From Elusimicrobiota bacterium (GTDB lineage: Bacteria > Elusimicrobiota > Elusimicrobia > UBA1565 > UBA9628): DNA of 64,000 nucleotides. The notes under the pieces are model-generated. The model made no database searches. It was given only the letters and a program-made list of their open reading frames with translations, and had not been told where the DNA came from. Below are positions 43,285 through 50,971 of the stretch, one piece after another. The stretch is taken from assembly GCA_016212795.1 (NCBI GenBank), contig JACRDT010000049.1, positions 1 through 64,000 on the forward strand, given 5' to 3'. The stretch's first letter is position 1. Every line of letters starts with the position of its first letter. A program made the position numbers and the translations under genes.

Positions 43285-43818
43285 ATGGCCCCCGATCCCT
43301 ACGGCACCGGCGACCCCGAGCCCGTCGCCTATGTCGTCACGGAAGACGGCCTCACGACCGGCCCCGGGCCGCTCAAGACGGCTCCCCCGGCCGAGAAGCC
43401 CGTCTTGGGCAGCATCGCGCTGCAGCTTTCCCTGCTGGGCGCTCTCCTCGCCTATTTCCTCGACGGCAACGAGTGGCTCGCCGCGGCGGAGCGGTTCGTC
43501 GAGCGCCGGCAGATGGCGCGCGTCCTCGAGCCGTACCGCGCCTGGGCCGAGAAGCACCCCCAGACCTACGACGATGTCCGGCAGAGCGCCGCGGCCCTCG
43601 TCGGCAAGGCCGTGGCGTGGGACGTCGCGCTGGCCACGGCGGCCGAGACCCCTTCCTATTACTACTGCGAGGGCGACCCCAGGAAGAACATCGCCTGGAC
43701 CGCGGAGGACGCCAAGGTCCGGGAAGCCGCCGCCGGCGGGGCGCCGGTCAAGGTGCTGTCGCGCATCGACGGAGCGCGCGACGAGGCGCCGCTCCTGACC
43801 GTGTTGGAGGTCCGGTAA
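43285..43818 (+). CDS. Hypothetical single-pass membrane protein
   Basis: This 177-residue protein has a short cytoplasmic segment, one membrane helix at about 43-60 (GSIALQLSLLGALLAYFL) and a ~115-residue soluble domain with YYYCEGDPRKNIAW. It is in no family I recognise. A TATGAT (43268-43273) lies 11 nt before the ATG. The gene is convergent with the SulP transporter gene, and a large palindrome separates the two stops. Confidence 0.5.
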   Translation: MAPDPYGTGDPEPVAYVVTEDGLTTGPGPLKTAPPAEKPVLGSIALQLSLLGALLAYFLDGNEWLAAAERFVERRQMARVLEPYRAWAEKHPQTYDDVRQSAAALVGKAVAWDVALATAAETPSYYYCEGDPRKNIAWTAEDAKVREAAAGGAPVKVLSRIDGARDEAPLLTVLEVR

Positions 43819-43835
43819 TCACTCGCCTCCAAGTC

Positions 43836-43947
43836 ACTCGCCCCCCACGGGGGGCGAGTAGTGGGGGCAGATGCCGTTTCATTAGGGAGTTCCTTATGAA
43901 ACAGAATATGACCCCCCGCTACTCGCCCCCCCGTGGGGGGGGCGAGT
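43836..43947. repeat. Composite palindrome between convergent genes
   Basis: Hairpin 1 is ACTCGCCCCCC/GGGGGGCGAGT (43836-43859). A middle inverted repeat is GTTTCAT/ATGAAAC (43876-43882, 43896-43902). Hairpin 2 is a 12-bp ACTCGCCCCCCC stem (43921-43947). The right arm of hairpin 1 can also pair with the left arm of hairpin 2, making one ~95-bp palindrome. A related but degenerate unit lies at 53181-53233. It may be a bidirectional terminator and/or a mobile repeat. Confidence 0.7.
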
Positions 43948-43948
43948 G

Positions 43949-46216
43949 TCATGTCTCCTGCAGGGCCCGGAGCTCCTCGTCGGCCATCCTGAGACGCACG
44001 GCCAGCGCCCTGGCCAGCCGAGCGAACAGCATCGCGCCCAGCTCCGGCCGCGAGCGGGACAGCTCGTCGAACTGCGCCCGGGACATGGCGTAGACCATGG
44101 TGGGGGAGATGGCCACGGCGTTGGCCGAGCGTTGGCCGCGGTCGAGGAAGGCCACCTCGCCGAAGAAGTCGGACCTGCCGAAGGTGGCGAGGTGGTGCAT
44201 CTTGCGTCCCTCGAGGGGCAGGAGGATGCGGACCTGCCCCCTGCGGATGAAGTAGACCTGGTCGCCGGCGTCGCCGCGCGAGAAGATGGGCTGGCCGGTC
44301 TCGAAGGAGACCTCGCGCAGGATCGAGCGCATGGTCTGGCAGGCGTCCTCGTCGAGCTCGTGCATGATGCCGATCTCGGCGAGGTCCAGGGGGACCGGCG
44401 AGTGGGGCTGGAGCTTCCCGGCCTCCTCGAGCAGGCGGTTCTCCGCCCACTCGAGCCCTGAGTCCAACTCGTCGAAGATGCTCACGTAGCGCTGGGGCTT
44501 CACCAGGCCCACCTCGTTGAAATACCCCTCGAGGTCCGTCCCCGTGGGGAGGTTGTGGGGGAGGGAGCAGAGGATGAGCCGGCCGTCCTGCTCGTGCAGG
44601 CGGTCCTCGATCTGCTTGAGCATGTGGACGGCCGTGAAGTCCACGCTCTGGACGTGCTTCATGTCGAGGATCACGAAGCGGCGCTTCTTGAGGTCCTTCT
44701 CCAGCTCGGCGAAGAGCTGGTCGGTCGTGCCGAAGAAGAGGCTGCCCTGGAGGTCGCAGACCACGATCTGGTGGGAGAGGCGCTGGAGGCTCTCGCGCTC
44801 CTCGGGAAGGCGGCGCTGCCGGGAGGAGATGTGGTTGCCGGTGAGCTTCCGGCGGATGACGGTGCCGTGCATGAGGTCCCGCATGAAGAGCAGGGTCGCC
44901 AGCGCGAGGCCCGCCCCGGCCGCGGCGATGAGGTCCACGCTGACCGCCACCGCGATGACCGTGGCGCTGACGGTGAAATCGAAGATGGTGGAGCGCTTGC
45001 GCAGGAGCTTGAGGCTCTTGTGGTCGAACATGCGCCAGGCCACCACGAGGAGGATGCCGGCGAGGGCGGGGACCGGGATCCAGGCCACCAAGGGCTTGGC
45101 GGCGAGGAACGCCAGCAGCGCGAAGGCGCCGGCCAGGACGCCGGAGAGGCGGGTCTTGGCGCCGGCGTTGACGTTGACCAGGGTGGGGCCCATGGTGCCG
45201 GCGCCGGGGGCCCCGCCCAGCAGGGCCGAGGCCAGGTTGCCCATCCCCTGGCCCAGCAGGGTGCGGTTGGAGTCGTGCCGGGAGCGGGTCAAGGCGTCCA
45301 CGACGACGCAGGTCTTGAGGGTGTCGACCGAAAGCAGGATCGAGAGCGTGGCCGCGGGCATGAGCAGGGCCTTGAGCTGGGCCGCGTCGACGCTGGCGAC
45401 CGCGGCCCAGCGCCCGACGATGGCCGCCCAAGCGCCGCCTCCTTCGCCCGCGATGGACGGCAGCGCCCCGACCACGAGGGCGTTGCCCCGCAGTTCCTTC
45501 AGCTCGGGCCAGAAGAGGCTCGCGGTCCAGTAGGCCGCGAAGCCCCCTCCCAGGCCGAGGACCGGGCCCGGGACGGCCTTGATCGCCAGCGGCAAGACGG
45601 TCATGGAGAGGATGGCGGCCGCCCCGACGAGCAGGCCCGGCACGCTCCAACCGGCCGGCGAGGCCAGGCCCTGCCAGAGCCCCAGGCCTTTGGGGAGGGA
45701 GAGCAGCTTGGGCGCCTGGCTCAGGAAGATGAGGACCGCGACCCCGCTCATGTAGCCGGTCACGACCGGGTAGGGGATGTACTTGATGAGGCGGCCGCCC
45801 CCGATGACGCCGTAGAGCACCTGGAGGGCCGCGGCGAGGAGAGCGGTGACGGTGAGGAGGAACACCGCGGACTCGGGAGGCTGCGACGCGGCCAGGGCGG
45901 CGGCCAGCGCCCCCATGATGGCCGCGGCCGGGGCGCAGGGCGCCGACACCAGGCGCGGCGCTCCGCCCGGGAGCGAGGCGACGATGCCCAGGGCCGAGGC
46001 GCCGATGAGGCCCGCGAGCGCCCCCTGAGCCGCCCGCTCGGCGCCCAGGGGGCTGAAGATCGCCACGCCGAAGGCCAGCGCCTGCGGCAGGGCGACGAGC
46101 ATGGCGGCCAGGCCGCCCCAGGCGTCGCCCATGCCGGAATCCTTCAGGGCCGTCCTGGTTTCCTGGGTCATTCGGATGGGAATGAAATGATAGAAACTGG
46201 GGCCCTCTTTGTCCAT
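43949..46216 (-). CDS. SulP-type anion transporter with STAS and cyclic-nucleotide-binding domains
   Basis: This 755-residue protein has about 11-12 membrane helices over residues 30-440, with SulP motifs (GGLAAMLVALPQALAFG; SAPCAPAAAIMGALAAALA; NLASALLGGAPGAGTMGPTLVNV). A STAS domain follows at about 485-590 (VVCDLQGSLFFGTTDQLF, FVILDMKHVQSVDFTAVHML). A cNMP-binding domain occupies about 640-740 (ETGQPIFSRGDAGDQVYFIRRG, FGEVAFLDRGQRSANAVA). SulP proteins carry sulfate, bicarbonate or dicarboxylates; the substrate is not determinable here. The added cNMP domain suggests cyclic-nucleotide control, a layout seen in some bacteria. The gene is divergent from tRNA-Pro. AAGGG before the ATG at 46216 is a weak ribosome site. 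Confidence 0.85.
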   Translation of the reverse strand: MDKEGPSFYHFIPIRMTQETRTALKDSGMGDAWGGLAAMLVALPQALAFGVAIFSPLGAERAAQGALAGLIGASALGIVASLPGGAPRLVSAPCAPAAAIMGALAAALAASQPPESAVFLLTVTALLAAALQVLYGVIGGGRLIKYIPYPVVTGYMSGVAVLIFLSQAPKLLSLPKGLGLWQGLASPAGWSVPGLLVGAAAILSMTVLPLAIKAVPGPVLGLGGGFAAYWTASLFWPELKELRGNALVVGALPSIAGEGGGAWAAIVGRWAAVASVDAAQLKALLMPAATLSILLSVDTLKTCVVVDALTRSRHDSNRTLLGQGMGNLASALLGGAPGAGTMGPTLVNVNAGAKTRLSGVLAGAFALLAFLAAKPLVAWIPVPALAGILLVVAWRMFDHKSLKLLRKRSTIFDFTVSATVIAVAVSVDLIAAAGAGLALATLLFMRDLMHGTVIRRKLTGNHISSRQRRLPEERESLQRLSHQIVVCDLQGSLFFGTTDQLFAELEKDLKKRRFVILDMKHVQSVDFTAVHMLKQIEDRLHEQDGRLILCSLPHNLPTGTDLEGYFNEVGLVKPQRYVSIFDELDSGLEWAENRLLEEAGKLQPHSPVPLDLAEIGIMHELDEDACQTMRSILREVSFETGQPIFSRGDAGDQVYFIRRGQVRILLPLEGRKMHHLATFGRSDFFGEVAFLDRGQRSANAVAISPTMVYAMSRAQFDELSRSRPELGAMLFARLARALAVRLRMADEELRALQET

Positions 46217-46249
46217 GCCCTTGAGGGGAAACTGCTATACTTGGTCCGT

Positions 46250-46322
46250 CGGGGCATAGCTCAATTGGCAGAGCGCGTGGTTTGGGACCACGAGGTTCTC
46301 GGTTCGACCCCGAGTGCCCCGA
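46250..46322 (+). tRNA. tRNA-Pro (anticodon TGG)
   Basis: This is a 73-nt cloverleaf. The acceptor stem is CGGGGCA/TGCCCCG, with the C1-G72 pair typical of bacterial tRNA-Pro and discriminator A at 46322. The D stem is GCTC/GAGC with an 8-nt loop. The anticodon stem is CGTGG/CCACG with loop TTTGGGA (anticodon TGG, reading CCA). The variable loop has 5 nt and the T stem is CTCGG/CCGAG with loop TTCGACC. CCA is not encoded. A TATACT at 46236-46241 just upstream could be the -10 box. The 3' end touches an in-frame ATG of the next gene. Confidence 0.95.
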
Positions 46323-46342
46323 TGGCTCATCGTCGATCCTTC

Positions 46343-49300
46343 ATGTCGGCTCGAACCTTCATCGCCTTGCGGCCGAGACTGCGGGCCGGACCGTTGCGCG
46401 CGGCGGTCTTGGCCCTCCTCCTGGCGCCCTCGGCCGGGGCGGCGGAGATGGAGAACTCGATTCGCGGCAGCGCGCCGTCTCGGCCGGCTTCTGGGCCGGC
46501 GTTGCCGGCCGAGACGCCGGGCGAGCCGTGGTGGGACGCGCGGTGGCCCTACCGGATGCGCTTCTCCGTGGACGGGGAGGGGCTCACGGACTCCCTGGCG
46601 GAGTTCCCCGTCCTCGTCCAGCTCTCCTCCGCGACGCCCGCGCTCGGCCGCCTGCGCGAGGACGGCGGCGACATCAGGTTCGTGGCGGCCGACGGCAGGA
46701 CCGAGCTCGATTTCGAGGTCGAACGCGTCTCCCGGCGCGAGGCGGCGAACTCGATTCGCGGCAGCGCGCCGTCTCGGCCGGCTTCTGGGCCGGCGTTGCC
46801 GGCCGAGGCGGCGGTCTGGGTGAGCTTCCCCCGGCTGATGCCGGGCGACGGGGCCAACGAGTTCTTCCTCTACTACGGCAACCCCGAGGCGCGCCTCGAG
46901 GGCCGCGGCCGCAACCCGGAGCGGGTTTGGAACCGGTACAACGCCGTCTTCCACTTCTCCGAGTTCGGGGGGGTCACCTTCGATTCCACCGGCCGCGGCA
47001 ACGACCTGAAGGTGGAGGCGTTCGCCGGGGAGGAAGGGAAAGGGCGCGGGACCGCGCCGAGCCTCGCGGATTTCGTGACGCCCTTGGCCGACGGCGCCGT
47101 GGGGGGGGCCATCAGGTTCACCGGCAAGGACTGCTTCGCCGTGCCGTCGGCCGGGGTTGCGCGCGGGATGGGGGAGCGGGGGACGATCGAGCTCATGGCG
47201 CGGCCCGCGGCGCAGGGGCCCGAACAGGGGGTGATCTTCGCGGCGCAGTCCGACGACGACAAGCGGGGCCTGCGCCTGGGCCTGCAGGCCGCCGGCTTCG
47301 CCATGGACACGGTCCATGAGGGCGCCTGGTCGGGTCTTCTCGCCTCGCCGGGCCTGACGCGCAACCTGCGCGGCGCGTGGCACAGCGTCTCGGCGTTGGC
47401 GGCGGTGGCCGGGAAGGCGCGCCGGATCGTGGTGGACGGCCGGGAGTCCGTGCTGGACAGGCGCCTCATGGGGAGGATGGGGTTCGACAAGATGCGCCTG
47501 GGCAACGGGTTCTTCCTGAAGGACCGCGCGCAGTTCGTCGGGGACATCGACGAGCTGCGGTTCTCCTCTTCCACGCTGTCGCCGGAGTGGCTGCGGGCCT
47601 CGGGGCGCAACCTGTCGGGGCCGGGGAGGTTCGTCGCGGCCGGCAGGGAGCAGGCCCTGGGCGAGCCGGCGCCCGCGCCGTCGGCGTTCCACCTGGACTC
47701 GCCGCCGAGCGGGAGCGTCTGCGTCCGACGCGCGTCGCCGGTGCTGCGTTGGGGGCCGTCCGCCGGGGCCCTCTCCTACCGGGTCGTCATGTCGAAGCGG
47801 GCCGACCTGTCGAGCCCGGTCTGGACGCCGAGGGTCGCCGGGCGGCAGGTGCCGGTCCACGGCTTCGAGCTCGACCCGGGCACGACCTGGTATTGGACGG
47901 TCTTCGCACTCGGTCCAGGCGGCGAGACCCGGGCGGCCGAGACGGCCTCGCTGCGGGTCTATGACTGGGAAGACGCGCAGGCGCGGCCGCCCTCCCTGGC
48001 CGTCCGGCCGGTCTTCGAGCGGATGCCCGGGGCGTCGCTGCGCCTGGGCGGGGTGGTGGGCGAACGGGTGGCGGCCAACCTCGAGCGCTGGCTCCTCGCG
48101 GCGCCCGGCCGCAACCCCGCGATGCTGCAGATGCTGCGGGACCGCGACCGCCATCCTCCGCGGGAGCTCGTGTCGTGGGCCGGGGAGTTCGTGGGGAAGT
48201 ACCTGGTGTCGGCCGTCAAGGGCTATCGGCTGACGGGCGACGCCCGCCTGGGCAAGCTGCTCGAGGGGCTCTTCGCCGAGCTGCTCGAGGCCCAGGCCTC
48301 CGACGGCTACCTGGGTCCCTTCCCCAAGGGGGAGCGGCTCGTCGGGGCCAACTGGGACGTCTGGGGCCACAGCCACGTCCTGCTGGCCCTCCTCGAGTAC
48401 CACGGGCTGACGGGCCGCCAGGAGCATCTCGACGCCGCCAGCCGGGCGGCGGACCTCCTCTTCGAGACGTTCCGGGACGACCCGGGCCTGATGACGAGCG
48501 ACTACGGCAGGGGGCAGATGAACACGGCCGTGATCTACCCGCTGCTCCGGCTCTACGAACTGACGGGACGGGCAAGGTACCTGGAACTGGCCGAACGCAT
48601 CACGCGGGCCTGGGACGAGCCGGGCGGGGCTGGGTTCCTGCGCGGCGCCCGGGACCGGGTCAGCCCGTCGAAGTTCCCCGCGAGGCGCTGGGAGAGCCTG
48701 CACGGGTTCCAGGGCATCGGCGAGCTCTACCTGATCCGGGGCAAGAAGACGCTGCTCGACGCCTTCAATCACATCTGGCGGGGGCTGGCCGCGGGGGACC
48801 GCCACAACACGGGGGCCTTGACGACGGACGAGGAGTTCGTGGGGAGCCCCTACGGCCCCGGGACGATCGAGACGTGCGGCACCGCGGGCTGGATCGCGCT
48901 CACGGTCGACCGCAATCTCCTCTCGGGCGACTCACGCGCGGCCGACGAGCTGGAATGGAGCACGCTCAACGCGGCGTTGGGCAGCCAGGACCCGGAGGGG
49001 GGGCATTGGACCTTCGACACGCCCATGGACGGGGTCAAGAAATACGGCCAGGGGCTCGCCTGGCAGGCCCCGGACGGCGGGCCGGACCTGAACTGCTGCG
49101 CCGTCCACGGCCCGCGGAGCATCGGGGCGATCGCCGACTGGGCGCTCCTGCGGGACGGCCGCCGGGGCGTCGTCGTGAACTACTACGGCCCCTCCGAGGC
49201 GACGGTGCCGGTCGAAGGCGTCGGGACGCTGCGGCTGAGGCAGGAGACCCGCTACCCGCTGGACGGGCGCGTGAGGCTGCGCGTCTCCCCGCCCCGGCCC

Positions 49301-50038
49301 GCGCGCCTGCCGGTCAAGCTCCGCATCCCCCGATGGTCCCGGCGGACGAAGGTGTCGGTCAACGGCGCGGCTGCCGGGCCGGCGTCGCCCGGGACCTACC
49401 TGGAGCTCGACCGGCAGTGGCGGGAGGGCGACGTGGTCGACGTCGAGTTCGATTTCAGCCTCCGCCACCTGTCGGGAAGGCGCGAGGTCGCCGGGAAGGC
49501 CTCGGTCTTCCGGGGGCCGCTCCTGCTCGCCTACGACCAGCGATTCAACAGCCTCGCCCCCGAGGAACTGCCGGCCCTCGACATGAAGGCCTTGGAGGAG
49601 CGGCCTGCCAAGACGAACCTGACGCCGGCCCCCTGGTTGTTGGTGTCCGTGAAGGGCGTGGACGGCCGCGAGGTCGTGCTCTGCGATTTCGCGAGCGCGG
49701 GCACGGCGGGCAACGTCTACAACACCTGGCTGCCGGCCGTTCGGACCTCGCCCCCGGAATTCTGGCTGCAGGCGCCCTACCCGGGGGACCGTATCAAGCG
49801 CGGCAAGGCTCCCTTCAGGTGGTCGCCGGCCGAGGGCGCCAAGCGCTACGAGATCGCGGTCTCCAGCAGGCCCGACACGCGCGGCCCGGCGTGGCGCGGG
49901 GGCGGGAGCGTCAGCGAACAACCCCGGTTGAAGATGGACCTCGCGCCCGGGCGGTGGTTCTGGACCGTGTACGCCGAGAACGACGACGGCCGGGTCGAGG
50001 CTTCCAACGGCCCATCGCCGTTCATCATCGAGCCATGA
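46343..50038 (+). CDS. Exported GH127-type (DUF1680) glycosidase with DUF2341 and LamG-like modules
   Basis: This protein of about 1231 residues has a signal peptide (LRAAVLALLLAPSAGAA). A DUF2341 domain (about 55-190, WWDARWPYRMRFSVDG, FFLYYGNPEARLEG) is followed by a LamG/concanavalin-like module, an FN3-like strand set, then the catalytic domain (about 590-1050). That domain has GYLGPFPKGERL, RWESLHGFQGIGELYLI, ETCGTAGW (Glu-x-Cys near 843-845) and LNCCAVHGPR (Cys-Cys near 917). These match the zinc-binding Glu/Cys set of GH127 beta-L-arabinofuranosidases. A C-terminal FN3-like domain ends it. Two identical 20-residue insertions beginning NSIRGSAPSR interrupt the signal-cleavage region and DUF2341. 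The start at 46343 is preferred to 46322, which overlaps the tRNA. Neither has a Shine-Dalgarno. Confidence 0.75.
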   Translation: MSARTFIALRPRLRAGPLRAAVLALLLAPSAGAAEMENSIRGSAPSRPASGPALPAETPGEPWWDARWPYRMRFSVDGEGLTDSLAEFPVLVQLSSATPALGRLREDGGDIRFVAADGRTELDFEVERVSRREAANSIRGSAPSRPASGPALPAEAAVWVSFPRLMPGDGANEFFLYYGNPEARLEGRGRNPERVWNRYNAVFHFSEFGGVTFDSTGRGNDLKVEAFAGEEGKGRGTAPSLADFVTPLADGAVGGAIRFTGKDCFAVPSAGVARGMGERGTIELMARPAAQGPEQGVIFAAQSDDDKRGLRLGLQAAGFAMDTVHEGAWSGLLASPGLTRNLRGAWHSVSALAAVAGKARRIVVDGRESVLDRRLMGRMGFDKMRLGNGFFLKDRAQFVGDIDELRFSSSTLSPEWLRASGRNLSGPGRFVAAGREQALGEPAPAPSAFHLDSPPSGSVCVRRASPVLRWGPSAGALSYRVVMSKRADLSSPVWTPRVAGRQVPVHGFELDPGTTWYWTVFALGPGGETRAAETASLRVYDWEDAQARPPSLAVRPVFERMPGASLRLGGVVGERVAANLERWLLAAPGRNPAMLQMLRDRDRHPPRELVSWAGEFVGKYLVSAVKGYRLTGDARLGKLLEGLFAELLEAQASDGYLGPFPKGERLVGANWDVWGHSHVLLALLEYHGLTGRQEHLDAASRAADLLFETFRDDPGLMTSDYGRGQMNTAVIYPLLRLYELTGRARYLELAERITRAWDEPGGAGFLRGARDRVSPSKFPARRWESLHGFQGIGELYLIRGKKTLLDAFNHIWRGLAAGDRHNTGALTTDEEFVGSPYGPGTIETCGTAGWIALTVDRNLLSGDSRAADELEWSTLNAALGSQDPEGGHWTFDTPMDGVKKYGQGLAWQAPDGGPDLNCCAVHGPRSIGAIADWALLRDGRRGVVVNYYGPSEATVPVEGVGTLRLRQETRYPLDGRVRLRVSPPRPARLPVKLRIPRWSRRTKVSVNGAAAGPASPGTYLELDRQWREGDVVDVEFDFSLRHLSGRREVAGKASVFRGPLLLAYDQRFNSLAPEELPALDMKALEERPAKTNLTPAPWLLVSVKGVDGREVVLCDFASAGTAGNVYNTWLPAVRTSPPEFWLQAPYPGDRIKRGKAPFRWSPAEGAKRYEIAVSSRPDTRGPAWRGGGSVSEQPRLKMDLAPGRWFWTVYAENDDGRVEASNGPSPFIIEP
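46453..46513 (+). repeat. 61-bp palindromic element, copy 1, in-frame in the GH127 gene
   Basis: This copy is identical over 61 bp to 46747-46807. It ends in a perfect 10-bp inverted repeat CTCGGCCGGC/GCCGGCCGAG around a 15-nt loop. It encodes NSIRGSAPSR followed by PASGPALPAE just after the signal peptide. Confidence 0.85.
46747..46807 (+). repeat. 61-bp palindromic element, copy 2, in-frame in the GH127 gene
   Basis: This is the second identical copy, in the same reading frame. It splits the DUF2341 segment between FEVERVSRREA and AVWVSFPRLMPG, which is normally contiguous apart from a short turn. Confidence 0.85.
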
Positions 50039-50967
50039 AAGGGAGGGCTCTTCTCGCGGTCTTCGCGGTCTGCCTCGGCGGGTGCGTCCACCGTCCCATG
50101 CTGGCCGCCCGGGCGCGCGACAAGGCGCTCGTCGAGAAGCTCGTCGAGGCGCTCCAGGGTTTCCACGGCGAGGCGGGGGTCTATGCCCGGCATCTGCGCA
50201 CGGGCCAGACCGCTTACGTGGGGGCCGACGAGGTCTTCCCGACCGCCAGCCTCATCAAGGTCCCCATCATGGTCGCGCTCTTCGACTCGATCGAGCGCGG
50301 GGACGCGGGCTACGACGCGCCGCTGGTCTACTCCTCGAGCCGCGCCTATGCCGACGGCGACCTGCTCGCCTCCTTCATGGACGGGTCGAGCGTCACGGTG
50401 AGCCGGCTGGCGCACCTGATGGTCTCGCTCAGCGACAACTCGGCGGCCCTGTGGCTCCAGGACCTGGCCGGGGGCGGGGCGGGGGTCAACGGCTGGCTGG
50501 AGGGCCACGGGTTCGCGGCGACCCGGGTCAACTCGCGCACGCCCGGGCGGGAGGAGGCGCGGGAACGGTACGGGTGGGGCCAGACCACCCCGCGGGAGAT
50601 CGCCGAGCTCCTGGCGATGATCCGCCAGGGCCGCGCCGTCAGCCCGGCGGCTGACGACCGGATGCTGCGCTCGCTGGCCGGGAGCTTCTGGGACGGGGAG
50701 GCCCTGTCGCAGATCCCGCCCTATGTCCACGCCGCCTCCAAGCAGGGGGGCGTGGACCGGGCGCGGTCCGAGGCGGCCCTGGTCAGCGGCCCTTCCGGGG
50801 GCTACGTCTTCGCCGTCCTGACCAAGGACCAGCAGGATGCCACCTGGGAGCACGGCAACGAGGGATTCGCGCTCATCCGGCGGGTCTCCCGCCTGCTGTG
50901 GGAGCACTTCGAGGGCCGGGCCTTCGAGCCTCCGCCCGGGGCCGAGAGATACTGGAAAAAACAGTAG
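50035..50967 (+). CDS. Serine beta-lactamase-like (class A fold) lipoprotein
   Basis: This 310-residue protein has a lipoprotein signal (LLAVFAVCLGGC, Cys17). The three active-site motifs are present: SLIK (Ser72, Lys75), SDN (Ser133-Asn135) and KQGG (Lys235) in place of KTG. The omega-loop ExxLN carrying the deacylating Glu166 is not visible; the matching region reads NSRTPGREEARERYGWG. The protein may therefore be a penicillin-binding carboxypeptidase or esterase rather than a true beta-lactamase. The ATG overlaps the stop of the GH127 gene, so the two are coupled. It is anchored at the envelope. Confidence 0.75.
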   Translation: MKGRALLAVFAVCLGGCVHRPMLAARARDKALVEKLVEALQGFHGEAGVYARHLRTGQTAYVGADEVFPTASLIKVPIMVALFDSIERGDAGYDAPLVYSSSRAYADGDLLASFMDGSSVTVSRLAHLMVSLSDNSAALWLQDLAGGGAGVNGWLEGHGFAATRVNSRTPGREEARERYGWGQTTPREIAELLAMIRQGRAVSPAADDRMLRSLAGSFWDGEALSQIPPYVHAASKQGGVDRARSEAALVSGPSGGYVFAVLTKDQQDATWEHGNEGFALIRRVSRLLWEHFEGRAFEPPPGAERYWKKQ

Positions 50968-50971
50968 GAGC

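Noticed and set aside
44555..46321. Upstream extension of the GH127 frame through the SulP gene and the tRNA
   Set aside because: It is antisense to the transporter and crosses tRNA-Pro. The signal peptide begins only after 46343.
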